DNA of 39,323 bases from a virus, in IMG/VR virus record IMGVR_UViG_3300021185_003651, positions 1-39,323 of that record. One strand, written 5' to 3'. Positions 27,875 through 36,744 of the stretch are shown in pieces. Made by a program: the position numbers and the translations under genes. The first letter of the stretch is position 1, and every line of letters begins with the position of its first letter. Under the pieces are notes generated by a model. The model was given only the letters and a program-made list of their open reading frames with translations, had not been told where the DNA came from and made no database searches.

Positions 27875-30800
27875 ATGGCAGTTGGCAAACCAAATCCCGT
27901 TGGCAAAATGACAGGCGCAAATGATGGTGTGGCCGATGGTATCATAACCCATGCCGTAAACCTTGAGCGTTTAAAAAGCAGTGAAGTGCAGGCCGTGTGG
28001 GCAATGTTACGCAAGGTGCAGGGTGACATTATTGAACAGCTTAACGCGCTTGACCCTACAGCCGTGGGCGGCAAAACCCGCATTAAGCGCCTAGAACGCT
28101 TATTGAACAACACCAAGGCGACAATACGGGCTAACTATTCACTAATACAAAAGCATCACGGCGGTACGCTTACAACGATTGCCGACTTAGAGGGCAAGGC
28201 CATACAGCAAGCCGTGGGCGCAGGCGTGGGCGGCGAACCTAAGATTGGGGTGGCTTTACTCAATAGCTTGCCCCCTACCCCTGTATTGCGCGCTTTGGTT
28301 GATGACACGCTGATTATGGGCGCGCCGCACAAAGAGCATTGGGGCAGGCAGGCGGGCGACTTGCAACAGCGCTTTCAAGACCAAATGCGCGAGGGAATAC
28401 TGGCCGGTGAAGGTGTCGATAACCTAGTGCGCCGTGTGCGTGGTACGCAGGCGGGTGGCTTTAAAGATGGCATCATGGAAGTAAAGCGCAATCAAGCGGC
28501 AGCACTCGTGCGGACTAGCGTGCAAGCGGTAAGCAACGCAGCCCGCCAGACGGTCATAGAGGCCAACGCAGATATATTCAATGGCGTACAGTGGTTAAGT
28601 ACACTCGACAGCCGCACTAGCGACATATGCAAGGCACGCAGTGGTTTAAGGTGGGATAATGACTTCAACCCAATGGGCCACAGCAAGCAATGGTCGGCAC
28701 CACCAGCGCATTGGAATTGCCGTAGCGTTGTTACGCCTATCACCAAAAGCTGGGAAGAATTGTCTGGTAAAAAAGTTGCCATGAAAAGTGGTGAGCTTAC
28801 CGAAAACTTTAAGAACGAGTTGGGCAAGCTTGGGTTCACGGCAGTGCAGATCAAGGGCATTCGGCGCAATATGCAAAGCAGCATGGATGGCGCAATGCCC
28901 GCTGAGTTTACTTATGAAGATTGGATACGGCGCAAACCCGAAGATTTCCAAAAGCAAGTGCTAGGCGATGCCCGGTGGCGGCTATGGAACAGCGGTAAGA
29001 TTGGCTTTGTTGACCTAGTAGATCAGCGCAGCAACCCGCTAAGCTTAGACCAGTTGCAAGAGCTTATTGATAAAGGGCGCACCAGCATAGCGCGTGCAGC
29101 AAAGCAGGCATCAAAGCAAAGCGCCGAGCAAGCGGCACAAGAAGCGGCTGCATTAGCAAAAAAGGAATTAGAGGCTGAAACCTTGCTGGCGTTATACGCC
29201 GAGGGGGGCAAGGGGTTTGTTAACTACCAAAAAGCTTTGACCAAATTACAAAAAAAAGGCGATTTGAATGGGAAGAGCTTCCAAGAAAAAGTGGCTATGG
29301 TACAGGCCGCTAAAGATGCGGCGCACAGCCAAGCGATCATTGCAAAAATCAAGAAGAAATTTGGCGATGGGGCAAAGCTATCACCCTCAGAGCTTGCATT
29401 GTACAAAACACTGGACGCAGACGTTAAGGGCGAAATACGAATACTGGCTCAAGCCAAGGGATTGCAAAAAGAAGTAGATGATGAGCTTGCTGCGTACAAC
29501 AAAGCAGTAAATGAAAAGCCATTGTTGGTAACAAGCTATGGCCTTGATACACCCAATAAGCTTACAAACCTAACAGGCAGCCCACAGCAAAAACTGGCCC
29601 AAATACAGGTGGCAAAGCAAAAGCTAAGTGATGCACTAGATGCTGAGTTGGAAACATTTAAGGATATTAAACCTTTTATCCTTGATAGCGAATTTGGCGG
29701 CAAAGAAGGTTCGGTAAAAGCTATTGCTGTCAAAAAACTGGTTGGCGAGTTCAACGGCACAAAAGACTTTTTAGAAAAAGTGCCGGGGGCTACCAATAAA
29801 GAAAAGCTTGCAGCACTTACAAAAGCGCAAGACGAAGCCATTGCCGATGAAGTGGCCAAACAAACCGCTGCGCAAGATATACTGTTTAAATATGAAAATG
29901 CGCAACAAGGCGGTGGCCTTTTAGCCTACAAGAAAGTGCTTAATCAGTTAGAAAAAAGCGGCGAACTGGAAAACCTTAACCCAGTGCAAATGGTTGCCAA
30001 GGTAGACGAGCAGACCAAAGCCGTATTGGCCAAGGCACAGTTTGATAAACATAAGTCGAATGTCAGCGCCGCACTGGCCAAAGGCAAAACGCTGACCCCT
30101 GCTAACCAAAAGTGGTACGATAGCCTAGACGCAAGCGATAAAGAAACAGTTGACGCTATAGTGGCCAAAAAACAGGCCAAGGCAGGGTTGGGGCCAAGTG
30201 TACCGAAAGCCCCACCAGCAACGCCCGACAACCAGCCTACGCTAGTGTTTAGCGACTTTGAACAGGTAGGCGGCCAAGGCGGCAGCAATTTAGGTGGCGA
30301 GTTTATCAATAACCGCACGGGAACACGGTATTACGTTAAAGCGCCCGAAAGCGAACTGGCGGCAAGGGTCGAGGTGCTTAGCGCCAAGCTATACAAAATG
30401 GCAGGCGTGCGTGCGGCAGACATAGACTTGATGCCTATTACTGGCGACATTGGCGGCGTAAGTGCCGTGGGGCGACTTGGTATAGCTAGCCGCATGGAAA
30501 CAGTCGTGGATTTAGATGCCGGCAAAATGGGCAAAGTGTCTGGCGCTAAAGATGGCTTTGTTGCAGATGCGTGGTTGGCTAACTGGGATGTTATTGGCAA
30601 CGGCAGCCCAAAGCAGCTTAACCTTAAGCAGTTGGCCGATGGCACGGCATTGCGCATTGATACCGGCGGCACGCTGTTTTTTAGGGCGCAGGGTGGCCGT
30701 AAGGCGTTTGATGCCAACGATGTACCAGAATTGGATAGTTTGCGCGACAGTGGGCTTGCTGCCAACGCCTCACGGGTGTTTGGCGATATAAGCGAAGACC

Positions 30801-32647
30801 AGATCGTTGCAGGCGTGGCGCGTATTGTGGCCATTGCAGACGATGACATACGGCGCATTGTACGCGAAACCATGGCAGAGGATGCGGATGATTTAGCCGA
30901 GGTGCTAATTGGGCGCAAAAACTTCTTAGCTGCAAAGTACGAAAAACAGCTTGCAGCAATTACCAAGCCCGCAAAGCCACCAGCTAGCAAGGTTATTACC
31001 AAAACCGAAGAGCGTAATATCAAAGATAGCGGCATGAATGGCTACAGTATAGCTACCGATAAAGACCAAATTGAAGACCAGCTTGTACACCTATACGAAT
31101 ACACAGATGTTGATAACGCGGTGCGCAGCGGCGTTTACCTTAAGGTGCGTGGCGAAGCGGCTGACAAGCTTAAGGCGGCGGCAGGCAAAGCAGATAAGGC
31201 AGCTAATGATGTAAGCGTAAGCGATCTAGATGATAGCTACATAACGGCTATCAAAGGCATTGCCATGCGGGCCAGTAAGAGTGAGGTATTAGAAGCCAAA
31301 GACTTTGACCGTATTAAAAAGGCCGAGGAAAATTATCGCAGTAAGCTTGATGAAATAATTGGCTTAGAAGCCGATGGCAAAGTTGCTAAGGGCACTGTTG
31401 ATAAGTTCGAGGTAAACTATGCAAAGTGGCGTAGCGCTTTAAATAAAATCAAAAGAACCCAATCCGTAGGCGACCAAGCGCAGTGGGGTGTATCGGGCAA
31501 GTTTGCCGGTATTGGCGATATTAAGATTGTAGAAGCTAAAAAGAAAACAACCGGCATAAAGTGGTCGCAAAAAAGAAATGCGACTTGGAGCGCACGTAGG
31601 TTTGAGGATGGCAAGGGTTTTGACCAAAACGGCGCAGATGGTTACACGCACCGGGGCACTGTTTATACGACAGAGGTTGATGGCGTTGAGGTGCGGTTCT
31701 GGGATGACAACGCAGATGCGGCGCTTCGTAATAGGTTAGAACTTAGCACCAAAGGTGGCGGCGCAGTAGCGGCAGAAACGCAGTTAAGCGTGCTGAAAAA
31801 GCTAGGGGTTGATACGACAAGGGCAACAGCGGCAGATCGTGAACAGCTATACCTTGCCAAAACGCTGTATGCGCAGGCCGCCCAGCAAGGCAGGCGCACA
31901 TCGTGGTACACAACCCGAATGAAAAAGGCATCTGGCATTGGCAGCCAAGAAAAGCGCCTTGAGTATTTGCGTAAAGAGGCCAGCACGGCCATGGGTGTTG
32001 ATGATATTACCGCGCTCCCAAGCTACCGGCCATTGGGCGATTGGCAGCAATACGGGCACGGCAGGATTATACACACTAGGCCAGACTTAAACGGGCCAGC
32101 ATGGCAGCAATTCCAAAAAGATTATGTGCTTTATCACAATCTTTACGGCGGCGTTAACGTGGAAGCGATCAAAAATATTGTGGAAGGTGGCGGGCACATG
32201 GCCCCGACCATGGATAAATTGCGCCGGGGCATTATACCCAGAGGCATGTCACCGGGCGCAGACATCGAAAGTGGCGGCGCGCAGTATTTCTTTACCCGGT
32301 TGCGCAAAAGCAGGCGCAGTAAATCCAACGCTGGTCTTGTGTGGCGCGGGCAGCAAGCAGGCCGCCTTGATGCGATTAGCTATGACGGTGACAAGTTTGG
32401 CAAAACTAACTCTGAACAGTACGTGCTTAGCAACCGCAAAACCACAATCGAAGGTATGGAAAGTGCAGCGGAATACGGCTCAAACGAAACTATATTTAAG
32501 GACAGTCTTTCCATTTTTGATGACCTTTTGTACATTGTGGCAGCAGGCGAAAAGTCGAGGTTAGAAATTATTGCTTACCTAAAAACCAAAATGAAAAAAT
32601 GGCCCGATGGCCGCAAACTTGAAGACGTAGTGGTGGAATCTGACTGA
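27875..32647 (+). CDS. Giant MuF head protein with kinase-like and possible ART-like domains
   Basis: 1590 residues, several times longer than normal MuF proteins. Residues about 190-290 are the MuF domain (L-D-S-R-T-S-D-I-C at 244-252, A-P-P-A-H-W-N-C-R at 275-283). Two related helical repeats follow (about 440-531 and 670-775), each with an L-x-P-x-x-x-x-x-Y/W-x-x-L-D-A motif. Residues about 788-1028 look like a kinase-fold domain: K822 in Y-V-K, A-N-W-D-V-I-G-N at 902-909 and R-I-D-T-G-G ending at 932 as catalytic and metal loops. The C-terminus (about 1420-1590) has G-G-A-Q-Y-F-F-T-R at 1467-1475, possibly an ADP-ribosyltransferase-like module. MuF proteins act in the head and can be ejected with DNA; effector roles are inference. 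Confidence 0.8.
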   Translation: MAVGKPNPVGKMTGANDGVADGIITHAVNLERLKSSEVQAVWAMLRKVQGDIIEQLNALDPTAVGGKTRIKRLERLLNNTKATIRANYSLIQKHHGGTLTTIADLEGKAIQQAVGAGVGGEPKIGVALLNSLPPTPVLRALVDDTLIMGAPHKEHWGRQAGDLQQRFQDQMREGILAGEGVDNLVRRVRGTQAGGFKDGIMEVKRNQAAALVRTSVQAVSNAARQTVIEANADIFNGVQWLSTLDSRTSDICKARSGLRWDNDFNPMGHSKQWSAPPAHWNCRSVVTPITKSWEELSGKKVAMKSGELTENFKNELGKLGFTAVQIKGIRRNMQSSMDGAMPAEFTYEDWIRRKPEDFQKQVLGDARWRLWNSGKIGFVDLVDQRSNPLSLDQLQELIDKGRTSIARAAKQASKQSAEQAAQEAAALAKKELEAETLLALYAEGGKGFVNYQKALTKLQKKGDLNGKSFQEKVAMVQAAKDAAHSQAIIAKIKKKFGDGAKLSPSELALYKTLDADVKGEIRILAQAKGLQKEVDDELAAYNKAVNEKPLLVTSYGLDTPNKLTNLTGSPQQKLAQIQVAKQKLSDALDAELETFKDIKPFILDSEFGGKEGSVKAIAVKKLVGEFNGTKDFLEKVPGATNKEKLAALTKAQDEAIADEVAKQTAAQDILFKYENAQQGGGLLAYKKVLNQLEKSGELENLNPVQMVAKVDEQTKAVLAKAQFDKHKSNVSAALAKGKTLTPANQKWYDSLDASDKETVDAIVAKKQAKAGLGPSVPKAPPATPDNQPTLVFSDFEQVGGQGGSNLGGEFINNRTGTRYYVKAPESELAARVEVLSAKLYKMAGVRAADIDLMPITGDIGGVSAVGRLGIASRMETVVDLDAGKMGKVSGAKDGFVADAWLANWDVIGNGSPKQLNLKQLADGTALRIDTGGTLFFRAQGGRKAFDANDVPELDSLRDSGLAANASRVFGDISEDQIVAGVARIVAIADDDIRRIVRETMAEDADDLAEVLIGRKNFLAAKYEKQLAAITKPAKPPASKVITKTEERNIKDSGMNGYSIATDKDQIEDQLVHLYEYTDVDNAVRSGVYLKVRGEAADKLKAAAGKADKAANDVSVSDLDDSYITAIKGIAMRASKSEVLEAKDFDRIKKAEENYRSKLDEIIGLEADGKVAKGTVDKFEVNYAKWRSALNKIKRTQSVGDQAQWGVSGKFAGIGDIKIVEAKKKTTGIKWSQKRNATWSARRFEDGKGFDQNGADGYTHRGTVYTTEVDGVEVRFWDDNADAALRNRLELSTKGGGAVAAETQLSVLKKLGVDTTRATAADREQLYLAKTLYAQAAQQGRRTSWYTTRMKKASGIGSQEKRLEYLRKEASTAMGVDDITALPSYRPLGDWQQYGHGRIIHTRPDLNGPAWQQFQKDYVLYHNLYGGVNVEAIKNIVEGGGHMAPTMDKLRRGIIPRGMSPGADIESGGAQYFFTRLRKSRRSKSNAGLVWRGQQAGRLDAISYDGDKFGKTNSEQYVLSNRKTTIEGMESAAEYGSNETIFKDSLSIFDDLLYIVAAGEKSRLEIIAYLKTKMKKWPDGRKLEDVVVESD

Positions 32648-32979
32648 TGGATTTATCTGAAAGCATAATGCAGCGGCGAGCTATCAAGGCCATCACCGAA
32701 GCGGGTGAACGGCTAGTCAGCCATATGCACGTTGATGCAAAAGGTAAGTACGTTATATGGGGCGAAAAGGATTGGATTACATCCAGCACCCACGGTGTGC
32801 ATTTGCTAGATGGTTCACCTACAGGTGGCGGCCCATGGCGTGTGGCGGGAGTGCAGTTTGTTGAGTTGGATGAAAGCGATGATTTGCTTTTAGATTATGC
32901 AGCAATGATAGGCGATGAAAAAGAAAACGGCCACGATTATGACGCAGCCGTTAAGGTACTCGCTAAGGCGTTTGATTAG
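32647..32979 (+). CDS. Small protein coupled to the MuF fusion, unknown function
   Basis: 110 residues; the ATG overlaps the end of the MuF gene (TGATG). Alpha/beta with an acidic C-terminal helix (E-K-E-N-G-H-D-Y-D-A-A-V-K-V-L-A-K). Not recognised. Direct coupling to a gene ending in a possible toxin-like domain suggests an immunity or chaperone role, but nothing in the sequence proves it. Confidence 0.5.
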   Translation: MDLSESIMQRRAIKAITEAGERLVSHMHVDAKGKYVIWGEKDWITSSTHGVHLLDGSPTGGGPWRVAGVQFVELDESDDLLLDYAAMIGDEKENGHDYDAAVKVLAKAFD

Positions 32980-33365
32980 TCTACGTGTTCATCCATAAAC
33001 CGCATGCTTACGTTGTTTGGCGCGAAACAGCCGGGGTCACCTTGTGCATTCATAACTGTCCACATCTGGTGGTAAGCTTGGGCGCGGCGCTTATCGCCAC
33101 CGGCTTTGGCAAACTTATCAGCCTCGTTTTTAAAATTAGAATAATCGATGTTTTGGGTTTCATTAAGCATAACGCGCTCAAAATGCTTGCGATCCATGAA
33201 AAACCTAAACGGGTAATCGTGTGTTGGCGTGTGCATTGCCGGGCAATCAGCACCAAACACCTTTTCAATATCACCCCTAAAGCGTGCGCGCACTAGCACC
33301 TCGCTATCTGGTTTGTTAGTATTTTGCACAACGCTAAAGAAAGCGTCTTTAAGACATATCCACAT
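32976..33365 (-). CDS. Moron-like conserved hypothetical protein
   Basis: 129 residues from the ATG at 33365 (AAGGAG 6 nt upstream); the longer frame to 33428 overlaps the promoter and is not used. It begins M-W-I-C-L-K-D-A-F-F-S-V-V and has V-R-A-R-F-R-G-D-I-E-K-V-F and I-D-Y-S-N-F-K, a pattern I know from conserved hypothetical proteins of phages and proteobacteria. It is antisense to the late operon, with its own operator promoter and leader, so it is an early or lysogenic gene inside the head block. Confidence 0.6.
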   Translation of the reverse strand: MWICLKDAFFSVVQNTNKPDSEVLVRARFRGDIEKVFGADCPAMHTPTHDYPFRFFMDRKHFERVMLNETQNIDYSNFKNEADKFAKAGGDKRRAQAYHQMWTVMNAQGDPGCFAPNNVSMRFMDEHVD

Positions 33366-33375
33366 AAATGGCTCC

Positions 33376-33444
33376 TTGGGTTCAAATTTTGGCGGGTGGC
33401 CCACCGGGGAAGCACCGTATAGCGCCATTGGCTACGTTATGCAA
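33376..33444 (-). promoter_or_regulatory. Operator-containing promoter P8 plus leader
   Basis: -35 TTGCAT (33439-33444), 17-bp spacer AACGTAGCCAATGGCGC, -10 TATACG (33416-33421). Leader GAACCCAA lies at 33376-33383; including flanks it complements the small RNA over 13 nt (33376-33388), the longest match. Confidence 0.6.
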
Positions 33445-33460
33445 GTCTTTTAATTAAAAC

Positions 33461-33489
33461 TTGTCATATAGTGCCATTGGCTGTATATA
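33461..33489 (+). promoter_or_regulatory. Operator-containing promoter P9 for scaffold/capsid genes
   Basis: -35 TTGTCA (33461-33466), 17-bp spacer TATAGTGCCATTGGCTG, -10 TATATA (33484-33489). It is divergent from P8, with palindrome centres 49 bp apart, and lies 65 bp before the scaffold gene. No GAACCCAAC leader follows. Confidence 0.6.
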
Positions 33490-33554
33490 TACAAATATCA
33501 ATCGGGGATTGATTAGTTTGCGGGGCAAGCTAGGACGAGCCAAGGAATAAAACA

Positions 33555-34301
33555 TTGAAAGCAAAGTATAAAAACCAAGACGATATCCCATCCGGTCTGG
33601 AGCAGTTTTACCATGAAGATGGTGGTGAGTACCATTTGCAAGTAGATGGCCTAGTGCCAAAGTCTACAGTTGACGAGTTCCGTAATAATAATATAAAACT
33701 AAATAAAGAATTGCAAAAAGTGCAAGATACGCTCAGCAACGTAGATTTGGATGAATACAAAACGCTGAAAACAGAGCGTCAGCAAATTGCAGACCAAGAA
33801 TTAATTAGTGCCGGTAAGCTTGATGAATTATTAGCGCAGCGCACAGAACGGTTACGCACAGATTACGAAAGCCGTTTTGAAAAGATGCAGGCCGATAGCC
33901 AAGCAGATAAAACCAAGGCACAGGAATACGAAACACAATTCAACACAATGATTGTTGAAAACCAGTTAAAAGATGCGGCGCTAAAAGCAGGCGTCCGTCC
34001 AGAGGCCATCGAAGATGTTCTATATAGGGGAAAGCGCGTTTGGCGGCGTACAGACTCCAATGGCATAGAAGCTTACGAAGGCGAAACGCCCGCTTATGGT
34101 AAACAGGGTCAACCGTTAACCAAAGACGAGTGGTTTGAGGGGCTAGCAGACCAAGCGCCTCATCTATTTAAGTCCTCACATGGCAGCGGCGCTGCCGGTG
34201 GGGCAGGTTCACAAGGCAGGCGCATCAGTCGCTTTGACCAAGATGCCTTGAACAGCAACCTTGAAGCAATCGCGGAAGGTCGCGTTGTTCTTGGCGATTA
34301 A
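33555..34301 (+). CDS. Capsid scaffold protein
   Basis: 248 residues, TTG start with AAGGAA 7 nt upstream. Long charged coiled coil at about 40-140 (for example L-N-K-E-L-Q-K-V-Q-D-T-L), then a short folded region and a Gly/Ala/Ser-rich linker with a basic end. This is the usual scaffold layout, directly before the coat gene. Confidence 0.75.
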   Translation: MKAKYKNQDDIPSGLEQFYHEDGGEYHLQVDGLVPKSTVDEFRNNNIKLNKELQKVQDTLSNVDLDEYKTLKTERQQIADQELISAGKLDELLAQRTERLRTDYESRFEKMQADSQADKTKAQEYETQFNTMIVENQLKDAALKAGVRPEAIEDVLYRGKRVWRRTDSNGIEAYEGETPAYGKQGQPLTKDEWFEGLADQAPHLFKSSHGSGAAGGAGSQGRRISRFDQDALNSNLEAIAEGRVVLGD

Positions 34302-34375
34302 GTTACGCGGCGCGTAGCGACCCAAGCCCGGTGGGATTGGTTTCAAAACCAAATTCTTAAAATGGAGTAAGAGAA

Positions 34376-35515
34376 ATGGCTAATGCTATTAATAATGTTC
34401 TGCCTAAAATTCTTGCCCGTGGGCTTTTAGCGCTACGTGAGCAAGCAGTGATGCCACGCATCATCAATATGGACTATTCAACAGAAGCAGCAAACAAGGG
34501 CGACACAATCGATGTGCCAATCCCATCAGCTTTGACTGTTTCAAACGTGACACCATCTAACGTGCTTGAAGCACCGGCAGATAGTTCACCAGCTAAAGTG
34601 CAAATCGCGCTAAATAACTGGCGCAAAGTTAACTTTCACCTTGATGACAAACAGGTTGTCGAGATTGATCGCAACGCGCACTTTATGCCAATGCAAATGT
34701 CAGAAGCCGTGCGCGCACTGGCCAACGACATTAACGGCACCATCCTTGATAAATACAAGGGTGTTTACGGCATGGCTGGTACACCCGGCGCAACACCTTT
34801 TGCTAGCAACGTAGAGGCAGCAACAGGCGCACGCCAAGTGTTGAACGAGCAACTTTGCCCACGCGATAACCGCCGCATGGTTCTTGACTTTGCAGCGGAA
34901 GCAAAAGCACTGGCATTGCCAGACTTCCAGCGTGTTAACGAAAGCGGTGACGCAGGCGTTAAGCGTGAGGGTGAAATTGGCCGTAAGTTTGGCTTCGACA
35001 TCTTTACGGATGATGGGGTTAGAACACACTCAGCCGGTGGTTCTGGTACACCACTTGTAAACGGTGCTTTGTCAGCGGGTGATACATCAGTTGCTATTGA
35101 TGGCATGACCGGCACAGGTGGCCTTGTAGTGGGTGACGTTATTACCTTCGCAGGCAACTCACAAACCTATGCGGTGAAAGCAGCGGGCGCAACATCGTCT
35201 GGCGCGCAAACCGTAACGGTTGCACCAGCTATTACAGCGACAATCGCAGACAATGCGGCGATCACTGTAAAAGGCGACCACATTGTTAACCTAGCATTCC
35301 ACCGTGATGCGTTTGCCTTGGCAATGCGCCCACTGGCAGCGTCAACATCTGGCGATGGCTATGGTTCACAAATCGTAAGCATGACAGACCCGGTAACAGG
35401 CTTGTCAATGCGCTTAGAAGTGTACCGTCAGTATAAGCAAGTTGTTTATGAACTGGATGCACTTTGGGGCGTTGAGCTTATTCGCCCAGAGCTTGCAACA
35501 CGTATTGCGGGCTAA
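34376..35515 (+). CDS. Major capsid protein, P22-coat-like
   Basis: 379 residues. N-terminal P-K-I-L-A-R-G-L-L-A-L-R-E and a D-T-I-D-V-P-I-P segment are typical of the P22 gp5 coat group (HK97 fold). Residues about 225-300 are an inserted Gly/Thr/Ala-rich domain (G-A-L-S-A-G-D-T-S-V-A-I-D-G). The gene has a strong ribosome-binding site (GGAGTAAGAGAA). Just upstream there is an inverted repeat TTGGTTT/AAACCAA. Confidence 0.85.
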   Translation: MANAINNVLPKILARGLLALREQAVMPRIINMDYSTEAANKGDTIDVPIPSALTVSNVTPSNVLEAPADSSPAKVQIALNNWRKVNFHLDDKQVVEIDRNAHFMPMQMSEAVRALANDINGTILDKYKGVYGMAGTPGATPFASNVEAATGARQVLNEQLCPRDNRRMVLDFAAEAKALALPDFQRVNESGDAGVKREGEIGRKFGFDIFTDDGVRTHSAGGSGTPLVNGALSAGDTSVAIDGMTGTGGLVVGDVITFAGNSQTYAVKAAGATSSGAQTVTVAPAITATIADNAAITVKGDHIVNLAFHRDAFALAMRPLAASTSGDGYGSQIVSMTDPVTGLSMRLEVYRQYKQVVYELDALWGVELIRPELATRIAG

Positions 35516-35564
35516 CCAGCTAGGCGGGGCGGCAGTAGCCGCCTCGTTACCTTTGGGGAATACC

Positions 35565-35801
35565 ATGGATGAATTGCTAAAAGTTTGGAAAGATGGCGAC
35601 TTTGCCATCATCGAACAAGAACAAAAGCAGGCGTTTTTGGATAGTGGCTGGTCTTTAAAAGAAACAGCAAAGCCTAAGCGGGCACGCAAAAGCGATGGAA
35701 CGCTACAGGCCGACAATCCAGAAACTCCTAACGTAAATGAGGCTTGGGAAGGCGGCATCGCGCCTAAGCCATTAAAGCGGGGTCGAACCCGTAAAAGTTA
35801 A
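35565..35801 (+). CDS. Small head/neck-region protein
   Basis: 78 residues from the ATG at 35565 (GGGGAATACC upstream). Acidic helical N-terminus, Lys/Arg-rich middle (K-P-K-R-A-R-K-S) and basic C-terminus. Not recognised; it could decorate the head or act with the connector. Confidence 0.5.
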   Translation: MDELLKVWKDGDFAIIEQEQKQAFLDSGWSLKETAKPKRARKSDGTLQADNPETPNVNEAWEGGIAPKPLKRGRTRKS

Positions 35802-35812
35802 GGAGCGCGGCT

Positions 35813-36361
35813 ATGCCCGTTACGTTGGTTGTAGAGGATGGGACAGGTGTACTTAATGCAAATGGTTACTGTACAGTAGACTTTGCAAACACGTACAACG
35901 ACGAACACCCACATGGCGATACGTGGATAACGTATGGCACTGCCGATAAACAGCGTGGCATCATCATGGCAACGCGGTTGATGGACGAGCAGATTAAGTG
36001 GTACGGCAGCCCAACATATAACTTGGCAAGCAGCGTGGGCAGTAGCAACGCAACAGCCAAGGTACAGTATTTGCGCTTCCCGCGCAGTGGTATTGCAGAC
36101 CAAGATGGTTACTCGCTCGACCACCACACAATCCCAACATTCCTAAAAAATGCCACTGCCGAACTGGCGCGCTACTTGGCGGCTAAAGACCGCACGGCAG
36201 AGCCAGATACGCAAGGCTTTGGCACTGTAAAGCTGGGCAGCCTCACAGTGGGCATAGACAAGTACGACAACCCCCCAATTCTTCCTCGTAGTGTAAGGGC
36301 CATTATTCAGCCTTACGGCACTGTACGGGGCGGAAATGTGGCCGTAGTGCGGAGAACGTAA
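35813..36361 (+). CDS. Head-tail adaptor/connector-like protein
   Basis: 182 residues. Y-C-T-V-D-F-A-N-T-Y-N-D-E-H and R-G-I-I-M-A-T-R-L-M-D-E-Q-I-K-W-Y-G match the gp6-like adaptors often annotated as putative DnaT-like proteins. They close the portal after packaging. The stop overlaps the next ATG (TAATG). Confidence 0.65.
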   Translation: MPVTLVVEDGTGVLNANGYCTVDFANTYNDEHPHGDTWITYGTADKQRGIIMATRLMDEQIKWYGSPTYNLASSVGSSNATAKVQYLRFPRSGIADQDGYSLDHHTIPTFLKNATAELARYLAAKDRTAEPDTQGFGTVKLGSLTVGIDKYDNPPILPRSVRAIIQPYGTVRGGNVAVVRRT

Positions 36362-36744
36362 TGGCATTTGCAGAGCATGACTTTGAAATAGACCAAGGCG
36401 CTACGTTTCAGCAGTCAGTTACTTACACGGCCAAAGACACGAATGGCGCTAATGTGCCGGTGAACCTTGGCACGTACAAAGCGCGCATGGATGTACGCTA
36501 CGCGACCACCAAAGAAGCAGATAGCGTAATTAGCTTAGGATATAGCAATACGCGGGCAACTATTCGCGGCGTTGGCACCGATGGCATCATTGATTTGTAT
36601 ATAGCTGCCTCTGACACGGCGGATTTGGTGCCGGGCACATATTACTATGACCTTGAGGTGTACACTGGCGCGGGCAATGCGGGCTTTGTTGACAGGCTTA
36701 TACAGGGCAAATTCATAGTCAGCGCGGAGGTCACAAATGTCTGA
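36361..36744 (+). CDS. Small beta-sandwich structural protein
   Basis: 127 residues, beta-rich: D-F-E-I-D-Q-G-A-T-F near residue 7 and V-P-G-T-Y-Y-Y-D-L-E-V near 90, a pattern of phage baseplate/fibre adaptor proteins. It overlaps the next gene by 8 bp. Likely part of the neck or fibre anchor. Confidence 0.55.
   Translation: MAFAEHDFEIDQGATFQQSVTYTAKDTNGANVPVNLGTYKARMDVRYATTKEADSVISLGYSNTRATIRGVGTDGIIDLYIAASDTADLVPGTYYYDLEVYTGAGNAGFVDRLIQGKFIVSAEVTNV

Noticed and set aside
29190-30200. Possible CRISPR-like or DNA-level repeats
   Set aside because: The repetition is at protein level in helical modules of the MuF fusion; no short regularly spaced DNA repeats are seen anywhere in the window.
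31456-31464. GAACCCAAT similar to the leader motif
   Set aside because: Deep inside the MuF coding sequence, far from any start codon; taken as chance.
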